From an uncultured Bacteroidales bacterium (GTDB lineage Bacteria; Bacteroidota; Bacteroidia; Bacteroidales; UBA4417), in NCBI GenBank assembly GCA_903864265.1, contig CAIPFN010000065.1, positions 1 to 39,082 on the forward strand: a stretch of 39,082 bases of DNA, given 5' to 3'. Position 1 is the first letter of the stretch. Each line of letters begins with the position of its first letter. Under the pieces are notes generated by a model. The model saw only the letters and a program-made list of their open reading frames with translations, made no database searches and was not told the DNA's origin. A program made the translations under genes and the position numbers. Shown piece by piece: positions 1 to 12,536 of the stretch.

Positions 1-267
1 AGCAGGCTACCTCTGCCAAAGGATTAACCTTAAACTGCATAGTCGGGAAGTAAATGATACAAGCCAGTCCGTCGCATAACAGAGCAATGATGTTATGCCC
101 GAAAACGTCCCAGGTTCAGTTCCTGTTTCTTGCGATTTTTCTGTTTAGCATCCGGGCTGATAGGGAAATCCGTAGCTCAGATGGCTTTTTGTTACAGGAA
201 ACAACTAAAAGCGAAGCTCAATGTGTAACATTTTGTTCAGTTGTACGTCTTATGCGAAATTGTTTTT

Positions 268-2877
268 ATGTTGAGAAGTTTTACCTTTTTGTTTTTTTTG
301 TTAATTCCCTTCTTCGCCCTTTCGCAAAATAAGTCCTATACCACCCAAAGACTACATTCCAAACCACCGCTTATCGACGGGAAGCCCGACGATATCTGCT
401 GGAGCGAGGTTGAATGGAGTGGCGGGTTTACCCAGTTTCAGCCTTATGAGGACACTCTTCCAAGTCAAAAGACCACATTTGCTATACTTTACGATGATGA
501 TAATTTATATGTGGCCATCAAAGCTTTTGATACTGATCCGACGAAAATAAATCATCGCTTATCGAGGCGTGATGAAGATGACGGTGACTGGGTAGGAATA
601 GTAATTGACAGTTACGAGGATAAACTTACCGGTTTTTCGTTCAGTGTAACTGCCGCGGGAGCGAAGATGGATGCGATTTTTACCAATGATAATTCGCAGG
701 ACAACAGCTGGGATCCCATCTGGTATGTAAAAACAAGTACAGATGCCGAAGGCTGGTATGCCGAAATGCGGATACCACTTTCGCAACTCCGGTTCACCAA
801 AAAATACAATTATGAATGGGGGCTGGATGTAGCCCGTTTTGTATTCAGGAAGAGTGAGTTGTCATTTTGGAAACCCCTGCATAAAAGTTCCAATAAAGTG
901 GTGAGTGATTTTGGAACATTGGAAGGAATCAGCAATATTTCACCCAAAAAAGACATCGAATTATTCCCCTTCACACTTGGCAAACTCACCTATTCCGAAA
1001 AAGAAGAGGGGAACCCTTTTGCCAGCGGTAAAGATAAAAACATGTCGGCCGGGCTGGATGGGAAAATCAGCATTACCAATGACCTTACTCTTAATCTGAC
1101 TGTAAATCCTGATTTCGGGCAGGTTGAAGCAGATCCCTCCCAGGTTAACCTTTCGGCATTTGAGTCATTTTTCCCGGAAAAGAGGCCTTTTTTTATCGAA
1201 GGGCGGAATATTTTTAACTTCAGGATGACCGATGGGGACGGGGACGGATCGGGGACCGGTATGTTCTACTCCAGGCGCATCGGCCGTTCACCTCATTTTG
1301 AACCCGATCTGAATGACAATGAATATGCCAAAAATCCGAATAATGCCAATATTCTTGGGGCTTTCAAACTATCGGGGAAAACCCGCAAGGGTACTTCAAT
1401 TGGCCTGCTCGAGTCGTTTACCCAAAGGGAAAGTGCAGAGATTGATAAGCTGGGAGTGCGCAGCACCTATCCGGTTGAACCCTTCACTAATTATATTGTT
1501 GCCCGGGTGGAACAGGATATCGACAAAGGAAATACCGTGGTAGGGGGACTGCTTACATCTACCAACCGGGATATCAACTCCGCGAATTTTATAACCCTTC
1601 CGGCATCGGCCTATACCGGTGGGGTAAATATGACCCGTTACTGGGATAACAAGAATTATTTTGTCACGGTAAAAGGGATTTTTAGCAGCATTCACGGCTC
1701 AAAGGAAGCAATAACGGACTTGCAGACCAATGCAACCCATAATTTTCAAAGGCCTGATGCGTCGCACCTGGAGGTTGACAGTACACGAACCAGCATGAGC
1801 GGGCATGGAGGCACGCTTGAATTCGGAAAATTTGGGGGAGGGCATATCCGGGTACTAAGCTGGATCACCTGGTCGTCGCCGGGCCTCGATTTTAACGACC
1901 TGGGGTTTATGCAGCAATCCGATAACATTCAGCAGGTTGCATGGATGGGCTATAACGAATGGAGGCCTAAACATTTCTATAATTCGTACAATTTTGGAGG
2001 CGATGTGTATACCGTTTGGAATTTCGCCAGGCAAAAAGTGTATAAGGGCTTGGAAATGAACGGAAATCTTCAGTTGAAAAACTATTATTCAATCTTTTCC
2101 GGATTCAATCTTCAGGGTAATTCTTTGTCGGCTTATGACCTGCGTGGGGGACCCATGCTGAAAACCCCGGGTAGTTTTACATACCGTATTGGCTTCGACA
2201 GCGATCTGAGGAAAAAGCTTCAGATGAATCTTTTCCTGATGAAGACCTGGAGCCGGGAAAACAATCTGTCATACTCAACAGTACAGTACACTGTCACCTA
2301 TAAGCCGCTTAATACAGTTTCAATCTCTCTTTCACCTCAATATGCCGTTTCCCAGGATAACCTGCAGTATGTGACTACAGTAAACGAAAACGGGTCAGAT
2401 CATTATATCATGGGGCACCTCAGCAGTAAGCAATTTTCGGTTGCAGCCCGCATCAACGTGGGGATTACTCCCGAAATGTCACTGCAGTATTATGGTCAAC
2501 CCTTCTTCTTCTCGGGCGACTATACTAGGCTTAAAGTTATAACTGATGCAGGTGCCGCATCCTATAAAGACAGGTTTCATGAGTATTCGCCTGCTGAACT
2601 TAAATACAACGGTGAATCTGCAACCTATGAAGTTAACAGCAACGGAACCGCTTTTTCTTTTGATGATCCGAATTTCCATTTTCTTCAGTACAGATCCAAC
2701 CTGGTTTTCAGGTGGGAATATAAACCCGGTTCAACCATCTTCCTGGTATGGTCGCAGGGACGAACAACCGACGGGCAGGATGGACAGTTTGTTTTTAACA
2801 AGTACTCTGATGAGTTGGTAAAGGCTAAGCCTCAAAATGACTACCTCTTTAAAATATCATACGCGATTATATTTTAA
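268..2877 (+). CDS. DUF5916 / CBM9-like domain-containing outer-membrane-associated protein
   Basis: Long ORF. Signal peptide MLRSFTFLFFLLIPFFALSQ, then CBM9-like region (PLIDGKPDDICWSEVEW...FAILYDDDNLYVAIKAFD), then DUF5916 motifs (NPDFGQVEADPSQVNLSAFESFFPEKRPFFIEGRNIF). The ORF track starts at TTG 241; the first ATG is at 268. Confidence 0.85.
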   Translation: MLRSFTFLFFLLIPFFALSQNKSYTTQRLHSKPPLIDGKPDDICWSEVEWSGGFTQFQPYEDTLPSQKTTFAILYDDDNLYVAIKAFDTDPTKINHRLSRRDEDDGDWVGIVIDSYEDKLTGFSFSVTAAGAKMDAIFTNDNSQDNSWDPIWYVKTSTDAEGWYAEMRIPLSQLRFTKKYNYEWGLDVARFVFRKSELSFWKPLHKSSNKVVSDFGTLEGISNISPKKDIELFPFTLGKLTYSEKEEGNPFASGKDKNMSAGLDGKISITNDLTLNLTVNPDFGQVEADPSQVNLSAFESFFPEKRPFFIEGRNIFNFRMTDGDGDGSGTGMFYSRRIGRSPHFEPDLNDNEYAKNPNNANILGAFKLSGKTRKGTSIGLLESFTQRESAEIDKLGVRSTYPVEPFTNYIVARVEQDIDKGNTVVGGLLTSTNRDINSANFITLPASAYTGGVNMTRYWDNKNYFVTVKGIFSSIHGSKEAITDLQTNATHNFQRPDASHLEVDSTRTSMSGHGGTLEFGKFGGGHIRVLSWITWSSPGLDFNDLGFMQQSDNIQQVAWMGYNEWRPKHFYNSYNFGGDVYTVWNFARQKVYKGLEMNGNLQLKNYYSIFSGFNLQGNSLSAYDLRGGPMLKTPGSFTYRIGFDSDLRKKLQMNLFLMKTWSRENNLSYSTVQYTVTYKPLNTVSISLSPQYAVSQDNLQYVTTVNENGSDHYIMGHLSSKQFSVAARINVGITPEMSLQYYGQPFFFSGDYTRLKVITDAGAASYKDRFHEYSPAELKYNGESATYEVNSNGTAFSFDDPNFHFLQYRSNLVFRWEYKPGSTIFLVWSQGRTTDGQDGQFVFNKYSDELVKAKPQNDYLFKISYAIIF

Positions 2878-3408
2878 GTCAGGCCTTGTTGGTCCAGGAA
2901 ATCTGTTTGTTCCATGGTTCAGGGTTCCAAACTCGGGGGTCCCGGCTTTTTGTTTCGGGCTGAGCGGTTACAGGTACAGGCGGCAGAATTATTCCTGATG
3001 GAAGATTTGAACCAGGGCACAGGCGGGTATGTTGCCGGCTATGCGGATTACTGATCTTTTTTAGTTTGCTTCAGTCAAAGGGATTACCTGGTTTTGGCTT
3101 TTCTTAGCCTTGAAAGTGTAAGTATTTTATGATCGTTTGCTATATTTTTGGCAAAGTCAAAGCTTTTTCAAAGCGTTTCCGCATTGATTTTAAGCTGAAC
3201 CAAAGAAGGTGCGAAAAGAATTATTTTGGTTCAGAAAACCTACGCTTGCGATGGGGCAATAGTTTCGGGCAAAATGCATAAATGCAAACAAACCAAAAAT
3301 ACAATATATTCATTTACTGTAAGTTAATATTTCAGACGATTGTAAAAAATGTTCATAATTTCCTGCCTTTGGAGAGTCCAAATGCCGGGTTATGTGAAAT
3401 AAAATGCC

Positions 3409-3416
3409 TATCTTTG
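3409..3416 (+). promoter_or_regulatory. Candidate Bacteroidota -7 promoter element (TATCTTTG) upstream of gyrB
   Basis: Matches the TAnnTTTG consensus about 36 nt before the gyrB ATG. No convincing -33 TTTG at ideal spacing. Confidence 0.45.
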
Positions 3417-3427
3417 CGGATGTTTAA

Positions 3428-5440
<2,013 letters not shown>

Positions 5441-5459
5441 ATAAACGATTTCCCCGGTC

Positions 5460-5495
5460 AAAAAAAAAGACAGGCAATTGACCTGTCTTTTTTTT
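5460..5495. terminator. Bidirectional Rho-independent terminator between convergent gyrB and DUF2461 gene
   Basis: Near-perfect inverted repeat AAAAAAAAGACAGG-caattga-CCTGTCTTTTTTTT between converging stop codons. Confidence 0.9.
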
Positions 5496-5542
5496 ATTCC
5501 TGCATCCCGGCTTTTTCCGATCCTCATTTTCATGACTTGTTC

Positions 5543-6208
5543 TCATGCGTTGCTGATGGCCCTGTTCAGGAAAGCCATAAACGGCTGAAGTTCTTTCAAC
5601 ATTTCCATTACCTGTTCCTGGTAGGCTGCCGAGGTAACAATAGGGTCGGGGATATTGCGGGATACAATAAAGGAGCGGTATTTAAGCAGATCAATATCCG
5701 GGAAATCAGCCGGGAAATCCTTGGGTGCCTTTTTTAGCTTATCAAAATCGTCCAGCTGGATGAAAAGATTCTTAAATGAGGGTTTCCCCAAAATCGCTTT
5801 TAATTCATCGCTATGGTAATACACTTCATTTCGCAGCAGTTTCAAGGTATCGGGCTGGGGCTGGTACACTCCGCCTGCAAGCATGCTCTGCCCGGGTTCG
5901 AAGTGGAAATAATACCCCGGTAAACTGCTTTTGCGACCGCCCCGCGTGATAAAGGCTCCGAAATTGGTTTTATAAGGTGACTTATCGGCACCAAATCGCA
6001 CATCCCTGAAGATCCGGAACATACAATCCTTCATGGCCGGGCTTTGTACCGAGGGGTCAATGGCCGAAATGGTGGTTATCATGCCGCTGACAAATTTTTC
6101 CATTTCACTCTTTGAAGCTTCGTACCATTTTTTGTTTTCCTGGAACCATTCGCGGTTGTTGTTAAGCTTCAACTGATTAAGAAAGTCAAGAATAAGGGAT
6201 GTGTCCAT
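5543..6208 (-). CDS. DUF2461 family protein (TIGR02453-like)
   Basis: 221 aa: FLNQLKLNNNREWFQENKKWYEASKSEMEKFV ... MFRIFRDVRFGADKSPYKTNFGAFITRGGRKSSLPGYYFHFEPG, characteristic of DUF2461. Confidence 0.9.
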   Translation of the reverse strand: MDTSLILDFLNQLKLNNNREWFQENKKWYEASKSEMEKFVSGMITTISAIDPSVQSPAMKDCMFRIFRDVRFGADKSPYKTNFGAFITRGGRKSSLPGYYFHFEPGQSMLAGGVYQPQPDTLKLLRNEVYYHSDELKAILGKPSFKNLFIQLDDFDKLKKAPKDFPADFPDIDLLKYRSFIVSRNIPDPIVTSAAYQEQVMEMLKELQPFMAFLNRAISNA

Positions 6209-6281
6209 ACAGCTATAATTTAAGTCGAAAGTATTTTTACAAAAATAATATATATTGAAGACATCTGCGCATATATTTCCT

Positions 6282-6289
6282 TAAATTTG
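6282..6289 (+). promoter_or_regulatory. Candidate Bacteroidota -7 element (TAAATTTG)
   Basis: TAnnTTTG consensus match about 90 nt upstream of the PorV/PorQ-like ORF; TTG around 6255-6257 as a weak -33. Confidence 0.35.
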
Positions 6290-6375
6290 TAATACTCTCT
6301 TTTTTCTAATTCTGGTTGACTGTATCCTGACTCAGTAGGTAGTTTTTTTATTAAATCGCTGAAAATTCGGACCGG

Positions 6376-7188
6376 ATGAAGATACGTATAACGCTGTATT
6401 TGTTTTTCGGATTATTCAATTCAATGTTTGCTTCGGGGGAATGGGGGCCAGTGGGAGGCCGTTCAGTTGCCATGGGGCTTTCGCAGGTTGCCTGTACCGA
6501 TTTGTGGAGTGTAAATAACAACCAGGCGGGTATGGCCTTTTACGACCGGACTGCCGCCGGTTTATATTTTGAGAACCGTTTTCTGCTTAAAGAACTTGGC
6601 TCGCAAACCGCCGCGTTCACCCTGAAAACACGGTACGGGGTCCTGGGCTCGAGCGTTGGGTACTCCGGCGATGCCAGTTATAACACTACCCGTGCAGGAT
6701 TGGCTTATTCGCGTAAGTTAGGAAACCGGTTTTCGGCGGGTATTCAGCTTGATTATATCAGCACCAGGCTGGGTGATGAGTATGGAAAGAAAAGCAATGT
6801 AACTTTTGAGGCAGGCATACTGGTGAAGGTGACAGAGCAACTGGCTTTCGGCGCACATGCTTTTAACCCGGTACATGTCAGGCTGTCAGAATACAATAAT
6901 GAGTATATCCCCAGCACTCTGAATGCCGGATTTAGTTTCACTTTTTCCGATAAGTTGCTGCTCACAGCCGAGGCGGATAAAAACAGCGGGTTCCCCTTGG
7001 AATTCCATTCGGGCGCCGAATATAAACTGGGCAGGAACGCCTATGCCCGCGTTGGGCTCACCACAAACCCGGCAAGGTATACGTTTGGATTTGGCCTGGA
7101 AATGAAAAACCTGAGTATTGACCTTTCGTCGTCAATGCATCCCCAACTGTGTTATTCGCCCCAGGCTTCCGTTCAATACACATTTTAA
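6376..7188 (+). CDS. PorV/PorQ-like outer membrane beta-barrel protein
   Basis: Signal peptide followed by GGRSVAMGLSQVACTDLWSVNNNQAGMAFYDRTAAGLYFENRFLLKELG and alternating amphipathic strands ending YSPQASVQYTF. FadL/PorV-like layout. Confidence 0.65.
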   Translation: MKIRITLYLFFGLFNSMFASGEWGPVGGRSVAMGLSQVACTDLWSVNNNQAGMAFYDRTAAGLYFENRFLLKELGSQTAAFTLKTRYGVLGSSVGYSGDASYNTTRAGLAYSRKLGNRFSAGIQLDYISTRLGDEYGKKSNVTFEAGILVKVTEQLAFGAHAFNPVHVRLSEYNNEYIPSTLNAGFSFTFSDKLLLTAEADKNSGFPLEFHSGAEYKLGRNAYARVGLTTNPARYTFGFGLEMKNLSIDLSSSMHPQLCYSPQASVQYTF

Positions 7189-7212
7189 TCATGCTTCAAA
7201 CCTGGCATTTAC

Positions 7213-9312
7213 ATGTTTAAAGCCCAAATCCTTCTGAACCTTGTTTTGATATTCATGAATGCAGGAACGGTTTCGGCACTGGAGCCTGACACGACTAAAT
7301 ACATGGGAACTGAAGAAATTGAACAGCAACTGGAGAGTCTGGCCGAAAGGACTGATATTGAATCGGATTACAGCGACTGGGTAGAAGAACTGAATCTGTT
7401 GCGGCAGAGGCCGGTGAACCTGAACTCCGGCGACGAGAATGAGCTGAGGCGTTTGTTTTTTCTCAATGAATTGCAAATTAAAAATTTACTTGAGTACATC
7501 ACTCTGTATGGGCAACTGGCCTCCATTTACGAATTGCAGGTGATTGACGGATTTAACGAAAAAGTCGTAAGTCAGATCCTTCCTTATATTTCATTATCAC
7601 CTTTTGTTACTGAGAGATTTTCATTTAAAAAGGCTCTCAGATATGGAGAACCCGATGTTTTATTCCGTTTTCAGCGTGTATTGCAGCAGTCAAAGGGGTA
7701 TGCAAATGTTCCGGATTCCCTTCGGCTGGCCAACCCGGATGCGTATTACCTGGGAAGCCGGAACAGTTTGCTTTTCAGGCTGCAATATTCGTATAAGGAC
7801 TATCTGAATTTCGGTATAGTTGGCGACAAGGATGCAGGGGAACCCTTATTCCCGAAATCGGATACTTTACACCGGGGATTTGATTTTTATTCGGTTCATC
7901 TTTTCCTGAAAAATATGGGTTTCGTCAGGCAGATAGCGCTTGGCGATTATCACGTTCAGTTCGGGCAGGGCTTAACCATGTGGTCAGGGTTTTCGGTAGG
8001 CAAGGCTGCCGGGTCCGTAGTAATGAGGAAACGCGCCCCGGCCCTGCGGGCTAATGCTTCATCGAACGAGAATTCCTTTATGAGGGGCGCAGCCACAACC
8101 ATAGCTCTGGGGAAATTTGACATTACTGCTTTCTATTCCAACCGCAGGGTTGATGCCAACCTGCTTGCTGTGGATTCGATGCAGGCGGCGGAAGAAATGG
8201 TGTCGGCACTGCAGCTAAGCGGGTATCACCGTACGCCCGCCGAACTGGCCGATAAAGGAGCCATACATGAAGTGGCCGAAGGCGGGCATATGGCGTACAA
8301 CGGGCAAAGGCTGAGGGCAGGCCTTACGTTGTTTCATGTTGATTACGATCTGAAGTTTCAAACCCGGGATGAATTATACAGGAAATTTCAGCCTGTGCTG
8401 AATTCAAATACCTATGCCGGTTTCGATTATTGTTTTAATTATAGGACGCTCACCCTGTACGGCGAAGTCTCCGGGCAAATGCATGCAGGGCTTGCCCTGC
8501 TGCAGGGGCTTTCTTTCACTCCCGATCCCAGGCTCGCTTTTGCCATGGTCTATCGCAATTATGAAAAGGACTTTGTGAATAATTTTAATGCAGCATTCGG
8601 CGAAGGTAGCAGTACGAACGAGAACGGGTTATATATGGGCATGGTAACCAGCCCGTTCAATGAAATCACCCTGAGTGCGTATGCTGATATTTACCGCTAT
8701 ACCTGGCTTAAGTATAGGGTCGACGCCCCTTCTTACGGGCGGGAGTATTCGCTGCAGCTTGTGTATAATCTCTCACGTCGCGGGGATGTTATTTTTGGAT
8801 TCAGGAACATGGTTAATCCAATGAATGTGGCTTTTAGCGATGGGAAAATGAACCAGGTGGGCGAGTCGGAGCGGGATTACTACAGGCTGCAGTTAAATTA
8901 CCAGGCATTTCCCTGGCTCAAACTGCAGAGCCGTGTTGAAATCACCCGGCGACGGGCTCAGGGCAGGGAACAGGAAAGCGGGAGCCTGATATACCAGGAC
9001 TTTCAGATCAGGCCTGAAAATAAAGGCTGGTCGGCAGGGTTCAGGTATTTGCTTTTTGACACCGACTCGTACGATACGCGTCTTTATGCCTTTGAACAGG
9101 ATGTACCTTACACTTTTTCTGTACCGGCCTTTGCTGGAAAAGGAAGCCGTTTTTACCTGCTGCTGAGTTCAAAATTATCCGGAAAATTTTCAGTAAGCCT
9201 TCGCTTTTCGCAAACATGGTATAGTGACAGGAGTGTGATCAGCAGTGGCCTGGACGAAATTGAAGGGAATAAAAAATCAGACCTAAAGATCGTGCTCAGG
9301 CTATCGTTATAA
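7213..9312 (+). CDS. Secreted helix-hairpin-helix protein with C-terminal outer-membrane beta-barrel-like region
   Basis: Signal peptide. HhH-like block LRQRPVNLNSGDENELRRLFFLNELQIKNLLEYITLYGQLASIYELQVIDGFNEKVVSQILPYI, then ~550 aa of strand-rich sequence (YSVHLFLKNMGFVRQIALGDYHVQFGQGLTMWSGFSVGK). Confidence 0.75.
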   Translation: MFKAQILLNLVLIFMNAGTVSALEPDTTKYMGTEEIEQQLESLAERTDIESDYSDWVEELNLLRQRPVNLNSGDENELRRLFFLNELQIKNLLEYITLYGQLASIYELQVIDGFNEKVVSQILPYISLSPFVTERFSFKKALRYGEPDVLFRFQRVLQQSKGYANVPDSLRLANPDAYYLGSRNSLLFRLQYSYKDYLNFGIVGDKDAGEPLFPKSDTLHRGFDFYSVHLFLKNMGFVRQIALGDYHVQFGQGLTMWSGFSVGKAAGSVVMRKRAPALRANASSNENSFMRGAATTIALGKFDITAFYSNRRVDANLLAVDSMQAAEEMVSALQLSGYHRTPAELADKGAIHEVAEGGHMAYNGQRLRAGLTLFHVDYDLKFQTRDELYRKFQPVLNSNTYAGFDYCFNYRTLTLYGEVSGQMHAGLALLQGLSFTPDPRLAFAMVYRNYEKDFVNNFNAAFGEGSSTNENGLYMGMVTSPFNEITLSAYADIYRYTWLKYRVDAPSYGREYSLQLVYNLSRRGDVIFGFRNMVNPMNVAFSDGKMNQVGESERDYYRLQLNYQAFPWLKLQSRVEITRRRAQGREQESGSLIYQDFQIRPENKGWSAGFRYLLFDTDSYDTRLYAFEQDVPYTFSVPAFAGKGSRFYLLLSSKLSGKFSVSLRFSQTWYSDRSVISSGLDEIEGNKKSDLKIVLRLSL

Positions 9313-9494
9313 CAATCAATGTATTGTCAATTTATTTTTGGTAGCTTTTGAAAAAAAGCCGAATTCGAGGTCCGTCCGCCTTTCCTGATTTGTTCGTATG
9401 TATCATCAATTCAGGGTTTGTAAGAGTTTGCGGAAGAGGTAATAACTTTTTTATCTGAAGGAAGGCTCAGGCATATTAGATTGAGAAATTAGTT

Positions 9495-9502
9495 TATTTT
9501 TG
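9495..9502 (+). promoter_or_regulatory. Candidate Bacteroidota -7 element (TATTTTTG)
   Basis: TAnnTTTG match about 50 nt upstream of the POT transporter ATG. Confidence 0.35.
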
Positions 9503-9549
9503 CTTCACAGCAAACCACTTAAACTTTATATAAACTAAATCGTACAGTT

Positions 9550-11415
9550 ATGTTTAAACAACACCCAAGGGGATTGATCGTTGCGTTTTTCACCAATATG
9601 GGCGAGCGTTTCGGTTTCTACACTATGATGGCTATTCTTGTGCTTTTTTTGCAGGCGCGGTATGGCCTTGACGAAGAAGCGGCAGGCGAAGTCTACAGCT
9701 GGTTTTATTTCGGCATTTATGCTCTTGCTCTGGTTGGTGGGCTTCTGGCCGACTATACCAAGAAGTACAAGACCGTTATACTTATAGGGCAGATCGTTAT
9801 GTTTGCGGGGTATGCTGTGATGGCACTTCCCGGTTTGCCACTGGCGTTAACCATTGCCGGCTTATTTACCATTGCACTTGGAAATGGTTTGTTTAAAGGC
9901 AACCTGCAGGCTGTGGTAGGCCAATTGTATGACGATCCGAAATACTCGAAATTCCGCGATTCCGCCTTTATGGTTTTTTATATGGGGATCAATGTAGGAG
10001 CCTTTTTTGCACCTTTTGCCGCAACAGGCATACGGAACTGGTGGCTCAAATCAAACGGTTTCCTGCACGATGGCAGTTTACCTGCTGTGTGTCACCAATA
10101 TATCAACGGTACTCTTGAAGATCCAGGCAAACTGCAGACCCTGGCCAATAAAGTGAGCTTAAACGGACCTGTAACGGATCTTTCGGTTTTTGCCCATACA
10201 TATCTTGACGTTTTTGCCCGTGGGTATAATTATGCCTTTGGCATTGCTGCCATAGCCATGCTGATATCACTCACTGTTTACCTGGTTTATAGCAAACTCT
10301 TACCCAACAAGGAAAAAGTGGCACCTAGCAGTACGGATGTGAAGATGGAGAAAAAGCCACTGACCGGTGTTTTCTCTCTGCTGATTGCTATGGCCGTAGG
10401 AGCCGCAATTTATTTTACAACCCATAACAGGGATATAGCGTTTGCTTTTGGGCTTTTTGCCGCTTTTGTGGCCTGGATTGTCCAGATATCAACCAAGGAA
10501 GAGCGTCCAAGAATCACGGCTCTGCTGATGGTTTTCCTTGTGGTGATTTTCTTTTGGATGTCGTTCCACCAGAACGGGCTTACGCTAACCTTTTTTGCAC
10601 GGGATTATACAGTAAAGACGGTGGGAGCATTTACCAATATCTTCTTTAATCTAGGTTCAATTCTTTGTTTTATTGGTTCGATTGCAGGTTTGATTTTGCT
10701 CTTTAATAAGAAAAAAACTATTAAAATTGGCGGACTAATAATGTTCTTAGTTTTGGGTTCATTATTAATATATATTGTCACAGGCTATGACAAAACTTTA
10801 GCGAATATCATCAATCTCCCAAGTTATTTGAGGGCAACTGGCTTCTTAGAAAATAATTCTATTTCACCCGAAATCTTCCAGTCCTTCAATCCGCTCTTTA
10901 TCGTTTCGCTGACGTTTCCGGTGATGGCATTTTTCTTATGGCTCAACAAGCGCGGACTTGAACCCTCGACCCCTAAAAAAATCGGTATCGGTATGATCAT
11001 AGCGGCTGTAGGTTTCGGAATCATACTGATTGCTTCGCTGAACCTGGTATCGCCCCACGAATTGAAATTTGTGGATGCAAGTGGGATTACCAAGTTTAAC
11101 CCCGTTCCCGACAGTTCGAGAGTAATGCCTTACTGGCTGATGAGTTCCTATCTTATACTTACGATAGCGGAACTGTTTCTCAGTCCTATGGGTTTGTCAT
11201 TTGTTTCGAAGGTGGCTCCTCCCCGTTTCCAGGGTCTGATGCAGGGCGGCTGGTTGCTGGCTACAGCGGTTGGCAACAAATTGCTGGTTGTGGGCAGTTT
11301 CTTCTGGGGAAAACTCGACCTCTCTCATTTATGGCTGATTTTCATAGTCTGCTGTCTCTTATCTGCTGCTTTTATTTTCAGCATCATCAAGCGGCTCGAA
11401 AAAGTAACCCATTAA
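9550..11415 (+). CDS. POT/PTR2-family proton-dependent oligopeptide MFS transporter
   Basis: 621 aa with many TM segments. Motifs FFTNMGERFGFYTMMAILVLFLQ, GGLLADYTKKYKTVILIGQIVMFAGY, GNGLFKGNLQAVVGQLYDDPKYSKFRDSAFMVFYMGINVGAFFAPFAA. Confidence 0.9.
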   Translation: MFKQHPRGLIVAFFTNMGERFGFYTMMAILVLFLQARYGLDEEAAGEVYSWFYFGIYALALVGGLLADYTKKYKTVILIGQIVMFAGYAVMALPGLPLALTIAGLFTIALGNGLFKGNLQAVVGQLYDDPKYSKFRDSAFMVFYMGINVGAFFAPFAATGIRNWWLKSNGFLHDGSLPAVCHQYINGTLEDPGKLQTLANKVSLNGPVTDLSVFAHTYLDVFARGYNYAFGIAAIAMLISLTVYLVYSKLLPNKEKVAPSSTDVKMEKKPLTGVFSLLIAMAVGAAIYFTTHNRDIAFAFGLFAAFVAWIVQISTKEERPRITALLMVFLVVIFFWMSFHQNGLTLTFFARDYTVKTVGAFTNIFFNLGSILCFIGSIAGLILLFNKKKTIKIGGLIMFLVLGSLLIYIVTGYDKTLANIINLPSYLRATGFLENNSISPEIFQSFNPLFIVSLTFPVMAFFLWLNKRGLEPSTPKKIGIGMIIAAVGFGIILIASLNLVSPHELKFVDASGITKFNPVPDSSRVMPYWLMSSYLILTIAELFLSPMGLSFVSKVAPPRFQGLMQGGWLLATAVGNKLLVVGSFFWGKLDLSHLWLIFIVCCLLSAAFIFSIIKRLEKVTH

Positions 11416-11437
11416 GTTAAGTACATAATAATAAAAG

Positions 11438-11475
11438 TAAAGGCTGCATCCAACGATGTGGCCTTTATCGTTTTT
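11438..11475 (+). terminator. Rho-independent terminator after the POT transporter
   Basis: TAAAGGCTGCATC-CAAC-GATGTGGCCTTTA stem (two G-T wobbles) followed by TCGTTTTT. Confidence 0.85.
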
Positions 11476-11576
11476 AGGCGGGGTACCTGCCGCCGGCATC
11501 CGTGTTAATTTGCCTCTTTTAAAGCCAATTAGCAATCCTTGCCGGTGGATGCCCGAAAATTACCGACTTTTGCTGT

Positions 11577-12533
11577 ATGACATCTACTCCTTATCCCTGG
11601 CAACACAAGCGGCTTTATAATTCCTATTCCGAATATTTTCAGCGTGAATTTGGCACCCGGGTACAGAAAGTAACCATTGATGCGGGTTTTACCTGCCCGA
11701 ACCGGGATGGAGCAAAGGGGGTGGGCGGGTGCACCTATTGTAATAACGATGCCTTTAATCCTTCGTATTGCCAGCCGCACAAGAGTATCACACAGCAAAT
11801 CACCGAGGGAATTGATTTTCATAAAGTCCGGTACCGCAGGGCTAAAAACTACCTGGCCTATTTCCAGGCGTATTCCAATACCTATGGTTCGCTCGAATAC
11901 CTGAAGTCGTTGTACGACGAAGCCCTGGCATTCCCGGGGGTAAGCGGCCTGGTGATAGGGACACGGCCGGATTGCATCGATGACGAAAAGCTGGAGTATT
12001 TTGGTCGCCTGGCCGAAACGCACTACATTATTATCGAATACGGTATTGAGTCATGTTGCGACCGGACCCTGAAACAGATAAACCGTGGACATACTTACGA
12101 GGAATCGGTTTCGGCCATACGCAAAACGGCTTCGTATGGCATACATACCGGGGCTCATCTTATTTTTGGATTGCAGGGCGAAACGGAAGAAGATATGCTT
12201 GCCGAAGCCGCCATAGTTTCGGAGCTGCCGCTTGATACTATAAAATTTCACCAATTGCAGATTATTAAGGACACGCCTTTGGCACAGGAATACCTTGATA
12301 ATCCGTCGGACTTCAACCTGTTTAGCCTGGAAAGATATATTGATTTTATTGTTCGTTTTACCGAAAGGCTCAACCCTTCTTTTGTGATAGAACGATTTAC
12401 CGGCGAAGCTCCTCCCCGTTTCCAGGCAGGGCCTACCTGGGGAAACCTGCGCTCGGACCAGGTTCAGATTCTGATTGAAAAAGAAATGGAGAACAGGGAT
12501 ACATGGCAGGGGAAATTATACGGCGGGGATTGA
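11577..12533 (+). CDS. TIGR01212 / YhcC-type radical SAM protein
   Basis: 318 aa with KVTIDAGFTCPNRDGAKGVGGCTYCNNDAFNP (radical SAM CxxxxxxxxCxxC type), LVIGTRPDCIDDEKLEY, YIIIEYGIESCCDRTLKQINRGHTYEESVSAI, HLIFGLQGE. Confidence 0.92.
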   Translation: MTSTPYPWQHKRLYNSYSEYFQREFGTRVQKVTIDAGFTCPNRDGAKGVGGCTYCNNDAFNPSYCQPHKSITQQITEGIDFHKVRYRRAKNYLAYFQAYSNTYGSLEYLKSLYDEALAFPGVSGLVIGTRPDCIDDEKLEYFGRLAETHYIIIEYGIESCCDRTLKQINRGHTYEESVSAIRKTASYGIHTGAHLIFGLQGETEEDMLAEAAIVSELPLDTIKFHQLQIIKDTPLAQEYLDNPSDFNLFSLERYIDFIVRFTERLNPSFVIERFTGEAPPRFQAGPTWGNLRSDQVQILIEKEMENRDTWQGKLYGGD

Positions 12534-12536
12534 TAA

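Noticed and set aside
54-332. 92-aa plus-strand ORF overlapping the DUF5916 gene start
   Set aside because: Overlaps the signal-peptide region of the well-supported 268-2877 CDS; no recognisable features.
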